Source: Sparassis latifolia (Eukaryota > Basidiomycota > Agaricomycetes > Polyporales > Sparassidaceae). Taken from it: a DNA stretch of 64,000 bases. Shown here piece by piece: positions 30,539 to 43,708 of this stretch. Position 1 is the stretch's first letter. Every line of letters starts with the position of its first letter. The stretch lies in the NCBI GenBank assembly GCA_018466975.1, contig CM031553.1, positions 1,736,001 through 1,800,000 of the forward strand, given 5' to 3'. The position numbers and the translations under genes were made by a program. The notes below the pieces were generated by a model, which saw nothing but the letters and a program-made list of their open reading frames with translations, searched no databases and was not told where the DNA came from.

Positions 30539-33500
30539 CCGTTTAGTATCCTGCGCATTGTAACGTGAATAAAGAGTACTATTCCTGTCATGGACAATTC
30601 TGGGAATGTAGTGAGCAACAAGTGTCCAGGCTGCATTACGACATGCAGACATAAATATACCCTGCCTCAGTTGATAATAAGTCTACTATAAACAGTCCGC
30701 GGACGTAGGACATTACATCCCCGCCGTGAAGCTGTCTAAGCAGAGCGAACCGTTCCGGGCTATAGCGAGGGCACAAGTACGAAGTCTGGCAGAGTAAGAC
30801 AGAAAAATAACTGATGCGGAGAACGCGGTTCAGCAGACTCATGGTCCTTCGACTCCCGCAGTTCCCCCCTCTGGCATCCGCACCTGCGCATCGTGGTGTC
30901 CAGCAGCACCCGGTCCTACACCATCCAAACCGAGGGGCGCGTCAGCTGCACGCCGTTGAATGCCACGCCCTGTTCGAGTGCCCATCCAGCTGAAATCGCT
31001 GAGAAGCCGTATGCGCACGGTCGCGAAAGGATCGGGATCGTCCTACAACTCGTACGACATGGGCTCGAGGGAAGTAAAGGACGCGCCAAAATTGACTACG
31101 AGCACATCTTCGGACGCCTGGAATTTGTCGATCAGGGGTGAGATGTCGGCCGAGAGCTCACTCACAGCTTTCGTCCCGAGCCGTCGTTCCTAGTGCTCCT
31201 CCAAGACGAGGTCTCCGAGTCACTCACCCATATACATATATCCGAATCGTGATTTGAGAAAATGAAATGAACCCCGTTTGATACAAGAAATCGGGACAAA
31301 ATACAGAAGCTCAGAAGTCGTCACAATGGTAAGGCTTCGTCCATCAGGAGACATTCTTTTTCGAGAGATTATAGAATTAAATTTCGCAAATGGAGCGTAC
31401 ATACCTGGTACGAAGCCGAGGTTGGCAAGGCTTCTTTCTGACAGGCAATCTGGCTGTCGCGAAAAAAATCTGTCAGGCTCGAACCAACATTAGCCCAATT
31501 GCTCTATAACAAGGACGATCATCTCAAGGGACGGGGAAGGGGCCAGGCCAGAAGCGGGAGGAAACTTGAAGCACACCCGTGCGTTGGCCAATCCGACTCT
31601 GAGTCTGTACTCAAGCGGAGAGGAAAGTCATATTGTTTGCAATTGTTTGCCAACAGCTTCAGAATTCAACATGCGCAAATAACGCCGTGCGCTAACATGG
31701 CATGTGACTCATAGCCTGCGAATTGAGTCCTTCACCCTTATCCCTCTGCCTCAGGTATTTCAGGTATCTCCCTGAGGCGTCCTCGTTTGAGAGAACCACT
31801 AGGATCGTACCCTCAAGGCATCAAACCATGACTCTTCCGAAGTCGACACCGTGCCCCCTTCTCTCTCTCGGACACGCCGCACGTTTAGTTATCCATCACC
31901 CCTAGCCGAATAACGTGTCCCTGGATTTACTTATTGGCTCCTCAAGCACTGCTGCAGCTGCGCGGAAACTTTCCATAGCACTGTGTATGTGTATGCGCTC
32001 TAGTCCCGTCTATATCTCGGTGGATAGAATGATGCGACTGGTGCGCAGACGCATCGTGGATGGACGTTACTTCCGCTGCACCATCATGGAGGGTGAGTGG
32101 ATATTTTTAAGGGGCAAGCATTGGACTAAGACGTAGGTATAGATTCTTATCTGGAAAGTTTGGCATGCGCGTGTCCCGTTCTGCATGCGGGACTACCAGC
32201 TTCCGGATCCTACCATAAGTTCGTGTGCTAATCAGGTGTCCTTGTCAACCTCGCTATCCTTGCATGCCCCACAAGCAGTATTCAAGCAAGATTGGTGCGT
32301 GATATTTGCCGTTGCTGCGATCCCGCTGCAATTGAGGGGAAGCTTACAAGCTGTAGTTTTGTTGCTGTTGTGCTGTGAATGGATGCTCTGTACGTTGCTC
32401 AGCCCCTGCGTAGACGTCGAGGACCTGGGCGAGGCCGTGCCCATGCTCAAGGAACGGTCATAGTCCATCCGTGTTGAGGAAGTTTCTTTCGTTGCCGCTA
32501 CGTTAAACTTGGGAGCGATGAAAATTATTATCTGAGCGTTGTGAGCTAAGTCACATCGTCCGTGAAGCTAAATATGCAGTGCCGGTCGTACTGTCCAGTT
32601 TTCCCTCGCATTTAGTCAACAATTTAATGACATCTAAGTAAACAGTCGGAATACGGGTATACAAACTGTATATAACATCATATCTAGGGGTAGCACCGAG
32701 CTCCTCGAAGCACGAAAGCGAAGGGAATTCAAATAAACAAGAAAGTAAGGATATTTGGAAGAAGCACAGAAGTGATGAGTTTGAATGCCCGAAACGTTCC
32801 TAGCCGCTAGTCATCCGGCGCCGACCTGGGTCTGACAGCGATGGCGGAGAACGTGTCGGCGATGCGGCGCACGAGTCTTTTGACTCGTCCACTGCCCCGT
32901 TTAAACGGGTATCTCTTTATTGATGTGAACACGGAAATGGTGTGAAGGACGAATATGTGAAGTCGCAGCCACGCCTTGGCGGTCGAACGTCGAATATGGA
33001 TTGGGAAAAGTAGCACTGTCCCAAGTCGAGTTGAGCAACCGAGTCGATTTCTGGAGCGGTATCATGAAAGACGTACCTGAGTTCTAGATAGCATTGTCCG
33101 ACCACGAACGACAGGCTAAGACTGCGTATTCCACTTGACAAAATAGCATGGCACGCGCTCTTGAGAAATTGGCGTATGAAGCCAGACACCTGACCTGGCC
33201 GCGCGTCCACGTCAGCCAGGATGTGTTACGGAAAGAGCTGAGCGAGGATGAAGAGAATAGAGAGTAGGGGTGTACGCGATATGCGCATTCGTTCGGAAGG
33301 TTGGTCCTACTGGTGCCGAAACCAAGACGAAAGTTGGATCCGACGGAAGGTGATTGCGAACGGTCGCATTGCGAAAGGGCAGGATGATTTGGTAAGAACA
33401 GCTACGACCCATACAGTATAAACCTTCTCTCTACGGATCCCAATTCTGGGCGTACCGCGTACCGTCACAGCCTGCAGATCGAGACGGTGATGGAGAAGAA

Positions 33501-34139
33501 AGCACCACCTAAATGGAAAGGAAAACGCCACCTAGAAGGATAGAAAATACGCTGCAGAACAGATGAGTTGCTGCAATGTCTTCCAAGTGCAGTGGAGATC
33601 CGAAGCCGCTCGAACGTTCACTGGAAGTGACGCTTGGTATTGTTATACATGGTTCGTGAAAGATAACCTAGAAGGGCACCGTTTTGGCACGGGACGTACC
33701 ACAATGGGCAACATAAAGAAGATGGTAGAGCGCTTCGGACAAGTGCAGGGGAGGCTGTCTAGGGGCGCAAAAGAATGCAGGAAACAGTGACCCTGGATGC
33801 CGCAGGTTTGATGAGGCTGCACTGCCGCCAAACATCTCCGGAATGCTCAGAAGGCAGCAAGAAGATCCGTGCAAATGGGAGGCCAATAAATATAGACCGC
33901 TAGGAGACAAATAGAATGCTCGAGGTTGCTGAGAGAGAGGGGACGGCGAAAGGATCGATGATGAGAAAGCAACTTGTACAGATGCTACAGCATCAGACTG
34001 AGTGAGAGAGTATTTTCGAGAATATAATGCTGGATATGTGCTAGAATTGGGATCTGCACGGGATTCCAGATACTATCACCCAGCATCATTGAACCATTGT
34101 TTGGCCAACCTCTCGAGGCTGTGGAGAAAATATGAGATC
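30539..34139. other. 3.6 kb without a recognised gene
   Basis: Short frames only, on both strands, none with a domain. Bases 31585-31700 carry a degenerate copy of the 3' flank of the RVB1 gene (35550-35615), sharing GCTTCAGAATTCAACAT. No repeats with clear ends were found. Confidence 0.4.
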
Positions 34140-35507
34140 TCATGTCAAAAACCCTCCCGACAAGATACCTACTTTCTGCAAGATACCCCGCGCGTGAAGC
34201 TCTGGAAATCTAGATGGAAGATTGTACTCTTTGATGATATCTTCCGTGATCCACCTTTCTTCATTCAAAGAGACAGTATGCGCCTGGAATACAACCTTCG
34301 TGAGAGTGGCAAACTGAGGACGAGCCAGTAACTCGCTGATTTCCGCACAGTGGAAACTGTCCAGTATAATCTGTACCATTCCAGGGTAAAAGAATGAAAA
34401 ATACATGTTGAAGTGGAGGCTTTTCATTCGGTAGGAGGTGACCTGTGACAGCATATCAACCACCACTCCGTAATCAGCCTTGAAGTCGGTAACTTGCAAG
34501 TCTATCTGTAAGGACTCAAGGTAGGCATTATGGGAGAGATTCAGATAATGTGCTGTGCCAGTAGGCATTGTCAAAGATGATACAGTATACCAGCATGTTG
34601 ACCACTATAGGCTGCACTCACCAACGAGGAATCGTGAGCGTTCGACATCTAGGCCTATCTCTTGCATGTCAAGAGCCACTCCGACACGACGCAATGCCGC
34701 ATCTGCAGATGCCCAGAGACACCCTAAGTTCATGTCCATTATCGCATCCATCGTAAGAAAATTGCCCACTACCATGACAGAGCGGAGGGAATTGGGTATC
34801 ATGACGGTCTCCCAAAATTTGATGGCATTGGCGGCATAGCGCGGATCCAAGTTTAGATCGAGCAATTCGACACCATTCATTCGCATGGCGAAGCGGCGCA
34901 ACACCTGCAAATTGTACACATTGTTGTCCCAGGTGACATCTCTGCAAGAAAGAGAGGAGAGGAGAGGAAATGCACATATGAATCTTCCAAGGTCGTGCAG
35001 ACTGCGAAAACGGACGCGGACAAGTCGGACACTGGTGACTGAAATGAATTCTGACAGACACATGAAGAAGCTATTGTGTGTCAGGGTCGTTCTCCAGTCG
35101 GTGTGAGTTACCTCGAGGAGGCGTAATTTTCTCAGCTTCCTGGCAAGCAATAAAGGGAATTCTGCAACATGAGTTCCACCGGACCTGGCAGGGGACGGCC
35201 GGAGCAGAATGCTTTGCACGAGTTTGTCCAAGGATGGTTTCGTTCTGATCAGCTTTGCAAATCCCGCCAGTTGTCTGGAATTCCGGAGAACTACCAAGCT
35301 CATGAGGTTGAGAAGGCTTCTGGGATACCACGCAGTGCACGTCACAGCGCACGCCATCATGTCTCTTCGACTCTCTCCCCACGCTATCACGTCGCTTTGC
35401 CTCTCTCGCCACGAGAAGAGATCATCATGACGACACAACAGTACGCCGTTATCCGCTACTTCGTCGATTACCTGCTCGAATATTTCGATGGGAAAGGTGG
35501 AAGGCAT
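34140..35507 (-). CDS. F-box/LRR-like protein
   Basis: Exon 1 is 34622-35507 and exon 2 is 34140-34552, with an intron at 34553-34621 (gtgagt...ggcacag, 69 bp), giving 432 aa. The N-terminus MPSTFPIEIFEQVIDEVADN with CAVTCTAWYPRSLLNL is the degenerate F-box seen in many agaricomycete proteins. Leucine-rich repeat-like segments follow (FPLLSSLSCRDVTWDN, NGVELLDLNLDP, LNLSHNAYLESLQID). Family role is substrate selection for an SCF ubiquitin ligase; the target is unknown. It lies 106 bp downstream of the RVB1 stop, on the same strand. Confidence 0.75.
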
Positions 35508-35613
35508 GAGGAATAGTGTGTCCGAAGCCGACGACGACGAATCGGACGATACGACTCTCCGAGTCTGTTTATTTGCACCTGTTTGCCGAGAGCTTCAGAA
35601 TTCAACATATGCG

Positions 35614-37313
<1,700 letters not shown>

Positions 37314-37538
37314 GGTAGAAAGCAAGCGACGAGGAGCGATGTGCACGTCGCGGCCGGGTACGTTGGCGACAAGTTGACGCGCTGGGTGACACGACCACGT
37401 GATGTATGAAGGGCCAAGCACAAAAGCTTGTCCTCATTTCCACCGTTGACCCCTTTTCTAATGACTGCAAAGTTCAAGCAGAAAGTGCTACTGATAGGAT
37501 CTCCACAACCGTAAGGCGCGAAGGCTCGATATGCGTCC

Positions 37539-37836
37539 TCAGTACACGAACTCATCTTCGTCAACGAGGTCTGTAAGAAACAAGATTACATCGCCAGTCT
37601 CTCTAGGTACGATTGAAACGACTGGCGGCGAAACATTCGCTTACATACACGACTCGACACGAAGCAATAAAAGGTTCGAAGTTCTGAATCCAGTCACAGT
37701 GAGCATGACAGCAGATCTTATCCCCCAACGCGACGGACGTCCAGTAGCGATATTTCACAACCGTGAAGTGGTCTCCCGCAATGAGTGCGACCGGAGGGAA
37801 TTCCGCTCGATGGAGCCAGGAGAGGGTAAATTGCAA
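37539..37836 (-). CDS. possible 3' end of an unassigned gene
   Basis: The minus strand reads PPVALIAGDHFTVVKYRYW with further coding-like residues. A plausible intron (gtacct...tttcttacag) then joins a last exon ending VDEDEFVY and TGA at 37541-37539. Upstream, an acidic segment near 37950-38010 (FLLAETEFDANESSSSR) may be an earlier exon, but the links are not resolved. The opposite strand has a 156-codon frame over the same bases, and I cannot exclude that frame. No family recognised. Confidence 0.25.
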
Positions 37837-38731
37837 AATATGAAGAATCGGAAGTACGTCGACCCATCCCAGTTTGCTGAGCCATTCAGAGTTTGGCTGG
37901 AGACTTCAATGAACTACAATCATCCCCGCGTGAGGAAGAGGACTCGTTTGCGTCAAATTCCGTCTCCGCGAGCAAAAACGGTGATTGCTCCGATGCGGTA
38001 GTTTCTCCAAATTCCTCTGGGGGTAACTAGTATGGTCCGACACCGTGGTACACAAGTCAAGTTGGAACATCCGTGGAATGGCGGAGTAGCTTGCATGTAA
38101 TTCTGCGAAATATTGTCACGGGGTGGCTCCGCGAGAGCAGCATGTTGCCCAGTACCGACCGGTGGGACGTGAGCATTGTGAGTGTCTGCTCGAGCTCTGG
38201 CGTCGTTATCGATGCGGCCGACGCCACTGTTGCACTTGTGGCGGGCTGAGGTGAGAAGGAGGGGTGCGAAAATACCGTTATTCCTTTGAAAGACTATTCT
38301 AGTAGAGTAGGTGGGATCGTCCCAGAATTACGTTCGACGGCGGGACAAATTTTTCGCTTCCTGCGCAAAACCTATGCCCTGTGAACCAAATTATCAAAAA
38401 ATTTCTCCTAAACCACCACATATGTCTCAGTTTTAGGCCCATCCTCCGAAACCTGAGAGATCCACCAGCCACCTCAGTTTTCGGGGGTTCTGGACCTAAC
38501 CTCAGGGTCACTTTTCGGGGGTGTTTCGCTGACTTTCGACGACTTTTTGGCCATCTTCGGGAATGGGTGCATCGGAGCTTTCAGTGGATTCGCAGGGGTC
38601 CTACTAGGTGACTGAAACACAGGTATCGTGCCAGGTCTTCCCAAGACAAAGTCCAATAGCTAGCTAACTCGGAACCCTCACAGATCAGCCCAAGCTATTT
38701 CTATCTTTCCCAACGGACTCGGTCTGATATC
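37837..38731. other. intergenic, no secure gene
   Basis: Apart from the possible exon noted near 37950-38010, no coding signal is seen. Bases 38300-38640 are rich in TTTCGGGGGT-like runs but have no clear ends. Confidence 0.4.
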
Positions 38732-39240
38732 TCATGATGACTCCATCCGACGTATTTGCGCTCCAGCCTGATCGTCTGTCTCCTCGGTGTCCGAAGAGAC
38801 GGAAAGGTGCGGCTGGAGCGCAGATACCGTGCACCGCGACCCTGTGACGTTCGAAGAACTGGCATGACGAGATCGTGCAGCGGGTATGGTAGTATTAATT
38901 GCTATGTACCCCTGTACTCCGCTGACGCGTCCCCAGTTTTCAGAAGTCCGTCTCGAGTCACCGTGTGCCTAAAGATGGTGCAAAATGCCAGTGCGCCCAG
39001 TGCCCCATCTTATCGCTGCACCACTTCGTCGCTGGTGATCTGGTGCGTTGCGGTATTCGCCACCCAGTACGACCATGCGTCCATCGTGACTATTTCGCCA
39101 TACGCTGAGAGCGTCTCGATCTCATCTGCATCTACGTATGCAACTGTCTCTCTGGCTTTTTCTGGGAGACGCGACGCGTCGACTGCGTTTTCTACTTCCC
39201 CACCGCATCCACAGCTCTTGGCTCCACCGTCTGACATCAC
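38732..39240 (-). CDS. putative two-exon gene, unknown product
   Basis: Exon 1 is 39025-39240 (72 codons, coding-like: ETVAYVDADEIETLSAYGEI, MDAWSYWVANTATHQ), the intron is 38969-39024 (gtggtg...catctttag, 56 bp), and exon 2 is 38732-38968 (79 codons including TGA). Both are open in the same phase, giving 150 aa. The donor is weak and exon 2 has no recognisable motif, so this is a tentative model. No signal peptide or membrane segment. Confidence 0.3.
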
Positions 39241-41143
39241 TGCGAGCAGGTAATTGGAGCTCCTCGCGCCGCCGCCCGCGCGGGACCATTCGCGTGCAAC
39301 CCCTCACGGCTGTCGATGTTGCAACACCACCGACGGCGCTGGCAATCGGTGTACCTCGTCGCACGCCCCGGTGCGTATTCGGATCGCGGCCGGTGCTCCG
39401 TTTGCATGGTGGAGCGTGCGACGCCGACGGGGCGTCGAACTGGCGGACATATTGCGGTCCACGTTTGACGACGTCCAAGAAACGCCGAAATCACTTTTTT
39501 TCTGAAAGAACAAAGGAGGGGGGGAGGGAGGTTTGTTCAAATGCGCCTCGGAGCTGATGCGGGTACGTACTAAGCAGCGGGTACTTGGCGCGTTGTGCGT
39601 CTCTCTGCGACTTTTAGAGGTAGGCCGTGCGCCGATAGTCGGGATCCAGGTGGTGGATGGAGGCGGATGGTGGCGTGTGCAGTCCAAGTATGCACGCGCG
39701 TGTGTCGGTGTCGAGATCTTAGCTTGGTTGGTGCCGCAGTCTCGAGTCCCATGCGATTTCACGACCGTACGCGCACGATCTGGCTGGACCGATGCTACGG
39801 GCCGTGGTCCTCGACGTGCGTGTTTGTTCCCTGCTCTAGTACCCGTTCAGATCCGGTTCGCACCCGCGGGGCTCGCGGTGTCTCGCATCTCCCGTGCCAG
39901 CAAGATAGCGGTCCCTTTGTGCGTCAGCGTGTGCGCTGGCCGGTGTGGGGAGGCTCGACGCGCTGCGGATCCGACCGCGTTCAATGGCGCGAGCCACCTC
40001 GGGATCGGTAGTTCCTGGTCGCTGTGCGGCAGTTGTCACCATCGCGCGTGGAGCCGCGAGCGAGGCGCAGACCTGGCTCTCCTTGCCATGCGGTGGGTGA
40101 GGATCGATGGTCTGACTCTGACCTAGGACCGTCTGGATCCTACGCTGGGGTGCATCAGCCTCGGACGGGCATCATGCAGGATATAGCTGCGGTGCGCGTC
40201 TCGCTCTCCATGTGCAGGTCCGCGACGAGTGCATAAGCTTCTCCGATCCATCATCCGGCGGGTGATCCCCGGTGTCTCCCGCTGCCGCACACCGGTACCG
40301 CGCAGCGCGGCGGGTGTTGGTCGCGACGTCTGCTCCGACTCCGGGTTGTTGCGTGCCATGGCGACTGCGAGCTGCGAGCGTACCGACCGTGTGCGGATGG
40401 GTTCGGATGTGTGCGCTCGCGGACGCGCGCTGTGATGCGACGGGCGGGTGTTGTAGGACCGGCATCCGAGGCGCGCTGCTCACTACGATCGAGGACCAGG
40501 AACGAGGTGGTATGCACTATGACGTCGACCGAGGAGCGCGGACTCTCTGCATCACCATGTATGACCACCGGGCCCTCGACGGACAAACGGGTCCGGGCGT
40601 GATGCGGATGGCAGATGCAGGCGAGACCTGTGGAGACGGGATCCGGACGGGTGACGAGCACGAACGCTATCACCCGGCGCCGGCGCGAGCAAGGAGGTGA
40701 GCACGACGTCGCACGGCGGGCGCACGACGCAACGGTCGCCACCGCGCCGGCGCAGCCAGCGGCCGATTGGCTGGGGCGAGCGCGGCGCGGGCGGGCCAAT
40801 CAGGTTGCTCGGGCAGCGTGGCAGACGTCGCGATGATATCATCATCACCGCTGCGCACAGAGACCGACGACCGCACGCCGCGGCGAGCCCGCCTCCGATG
40901 GCCATACTTTGTTTGCTGGTGACCGGTGACCCACCGACGCTGGAGAGAGCCCCGACGCATGACGAACGAACCAGGGCGGCGGATCGCCCGATGCGTGCAG
41001 ATCGCGATCGCAGAAGCGAGCTGGCTCGAAATAGCTCTGAGATATAATTAGCTCCCCAGCAGCCACCGCGTCGCTATAAAGCGTCCGGCTGGGGACGTGT
41101 GGGCCATCTCATCTCCCCCCACAGCGTCCTCCCCGCAGCCAGG
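39241..41143. other. GC-rich stretch, no gene supported
   Basis: Many overlapping Arg/Ala/Pro-rich frames on both strands with no motif, as expected from GC-rich non-coding DNA. The last part (41041-41143) probably contains the carbonic anhydrase promoter, with CTATAAAG at 41074. Confidence 0.4.
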
Positions 41144-41881
41144 ATGGCCACGGAAGACCCTATCCTCGCCCGCCTCCTCGCCAACAACGCCCAGTGGGCA
41201 AACGACGTCGAGATCGCCGAGCCCGGCTTCTTCGCAAAGTGCGCAGAGGGCCAGTCCCCAAGGTGCGTCCGCCCCCGCGCGCACTGAGACTCCGGTTGAC
41301 CCGTACTGATCCAGGTGCTGTGGATCGGCTGCGCCGACTCGCGTGTCCCCGAGTCCGTCCTCACCGCCTGCAGGCCCGGCGACATCTTCGTCCACCGCAA
41401 CATCGCCAAGTACGCTCTTCTTCTTCCCCTTCCCCTCCCCTTCCTTTCGCTTCGCTCGCGCTGACCTCGCGCCCCGCACAGCCAGTTCCACCCGACGGAC
41501 GAGAACGCGCTCGCGGTGCTCGCCTACGCCGTCGACGAACTCCGCGTCTCCCACGTCATTATCGCAGGGCACACCCAATGTGGGGGCGCTGCCGCCTGCC
41601 ATGCCGCCGCCGCCGCCGCCGCTGCCATTGACGACGACGTGGAGCCCGCGACGCCCCTCGCGCGCTGGCTCGCCCCGCTCACAGCGCTCGCGCGCGACCT
41701 CCGCTCCGACGTCCGCACGCTCGTCGAGGCCAACGTGCGCGCGCAGGTCGCGAACCTCGCTGCCGCGCAGACGATCCGGGACGCGTGGGCCGCGGGGCGG
41801 AGCGTCGCCGTGCACGGCTGGGTGTATGATATCGAGAAGGGGCGTATACGCGATTTGGGCGTCAGCTTGTATGGCGCGTAG
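41144..41881 (+). CDS. beta-carbonic anhydrase
   Basis: Exons 41144-41266, 41315-41409 and 41482-41881 (205 aa). The enzyme interconverts CO2 and bicarbonate using zinc. Zinc ligands and the Asp-Arg dyad are in [11 protein letters not shown], and the second His/Cys pair in [11 protein letters not shown]. The C-terminus [19 protein letters not shown] is typical of the plant/fungal type. The first donor is uncertain: GTGCGT at 41263 is the better site but breaks the frame, while GTCCGC at 41267 keeps it and gives QSPRC-VLWIGC. After the zinc site there is an unusual run of alanines (about residues 107-115). No targeting peptide is evident, so it is probably cytosolic. Confidence 0.88.
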
Positions 41882-43708
41882 CGAGGCACGGATCGAGGGC
41901 GGGCAGGCATGGACTGATAGGGATACCATTGGAGTGTACACTGAACGTATCAGAGGATACCGGTACTTAGGATAAGCGCCAAGTGCGAATAATGACCGTT
42001 CTACGGTGCGGGCTGGCCCAGCACCGATGAGCTGGGGTGGGTGGGCCACGTCCTGTTCGTTCCGCGTGGGCACACGGGCCTCGGGGTGCTCATTTCACCA
42101 ACTCGCAGGACTGCAACGGCCGAATTTCAAAGCTTTGAATATACGGGCGGACGCGCTCGAGCTAGATCTATGCGCTGGCAACCGTTGCGTGGTACGCCCT
42201 CCAATCCATCCGAGTTCGAATCCGTATTGTGCCTGCTATGACTATAGCTACGCACGCCAGACTACCCCCCTTCGCGTCACCGCACTGGCACGCTCATTGT
42301 ACCGCCGCCCACCCTCGCGTCCCAAGCTCAAGGACTCGTGCGAAGTACAGCGCGGATTTCACAGCGGCACGGGGGCACCGGTCTGACCACCGGAATGTCA
42401 TGCGCCAGTGCGCCGGGATGACGCGGTCTGACAATGATATATATATGTGGTGGCAAAGCAGCGGTAGGTGTACCGGACTCGCTCCGGACCCCCCGGCTTG
42501 GACCGTGCCCGTAGTGCCATGCTCCCTATTGGGTACGTCTGTACTTGGGCTAGGCGCAGAGATACCTTCGTGCTGCGCGAGGAGGGGCCGGAGAGGCGGG
42601 CGGGGCAGTATCATGATATCGGCGGAGGTGTTGCTAGTGGTGGCGGCCGAGGCGCGTTGTTTGTGCGTGTTGAATCCGGAGGGTGTTGCCAAATGCGCGC
42701 AAACGACTGGGTGACTTTTTCGTTGCACCGTGACGCCGCGCAGTGTCGCCTAGCTACTAAAAATATCTCCGTTCGCCGGTTAAACTATCTATATATGCCA
42801 GTATTCCTGCAAGGTATTCCCACGGCCCCCTGCGAGCGTACGGGCTTTTCTGGATGTACAGCAGGCCCACGATCGCGGAACCGATCGTTTTATAACTTTC
42901 ATCGTCCATCGGGAACCTCTGCGCACGCGGCTGTGCTCTATATGTTATCCAAGTTTCGACTCGAATAATGTGTGTGCAGATCTGCCTGCGGCTGGTGGCG
43001 CATCTTTGGTGCTCGGGCTCAGTCGTTGCCTGGTTATGGGTTGTGGTGCTTGGTGCTGCTGGCGCTGGTTCGGTGCCGGTGCGATATCCATGTGCTCTCT
43101 TCTAGCTCGTGTTATGATTCCGTCGAGGCGCGCGAGGCTGGTGCGTCCTCGTATCTCTCAGTTGGGTGGCCATTCTACCCCGCATAGCTGCGGTGCGCTT
43201 ACCTTCAACGATGGAGACCGGCGACTGGTCGGTGCCCCACATCTATCTCGCACTGAGGTTCGCAAGCCATCAGGTGCGTGAGGCCCATATCCGCCTTACC
43301 TTGCACGTCGTGCGCTAGAGTGCACATGACGCTTTGCGCTTTCTGAGTTCCGCTCTGACTAGGGCACCGCCTCGAGCGTGCTATACCGGTGCGCTCTTCG
43401 TCTCGATGGGTTCTCAGCGCTACGACCCGCTCGGAGTGCTTTTGTAAGATTGTGCTGTCGGGCTATCGACGTGGACTCCTTGTGCTCCCAGCGAGCATTG
43501 GCGCACGCGTTCGGCAGAACGTACTGGGCGGCACGGCTGCTGCGAAGGAAAAGCTACCTCGGTTAGGACGGAAGTAGACTTCAGAAATACCCACATAAAA
43601 ATACCGGCCGAGCATAAATACAGCATCTACGATCGACCAATACAAAAGAACGCAGAGAGAGTACCAGCTCTCATAAGTTAGGTCATGAACGAGCGTTAAA
43701 TAAGGTGC
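41882..43708. other. no gene recognised
   Basis: Frames up to 166 codons occur but show no domain, start context or exon pattern. ATATATAT at 42437 is the only notable simple sequence. Confidence 0.4.

Noticed and set aside
37531..38001. 156-codon plus-strand frame upstream of RVB1
   Set aside because: No motif, and the opposite strand over the same bases looks more coding-like with a plausible last intron and acidic terminus. Neither is certain.
38300..38640. Possible inverted-repeat element
   Set aside because: Ends match only weakly and no target duplication was found.
42130..42240. Possible tRNA (GTTCGAATCC box near 42211)
   Set aside because: No matching A box, acceptor stem or T-stem pairing could be drawn.
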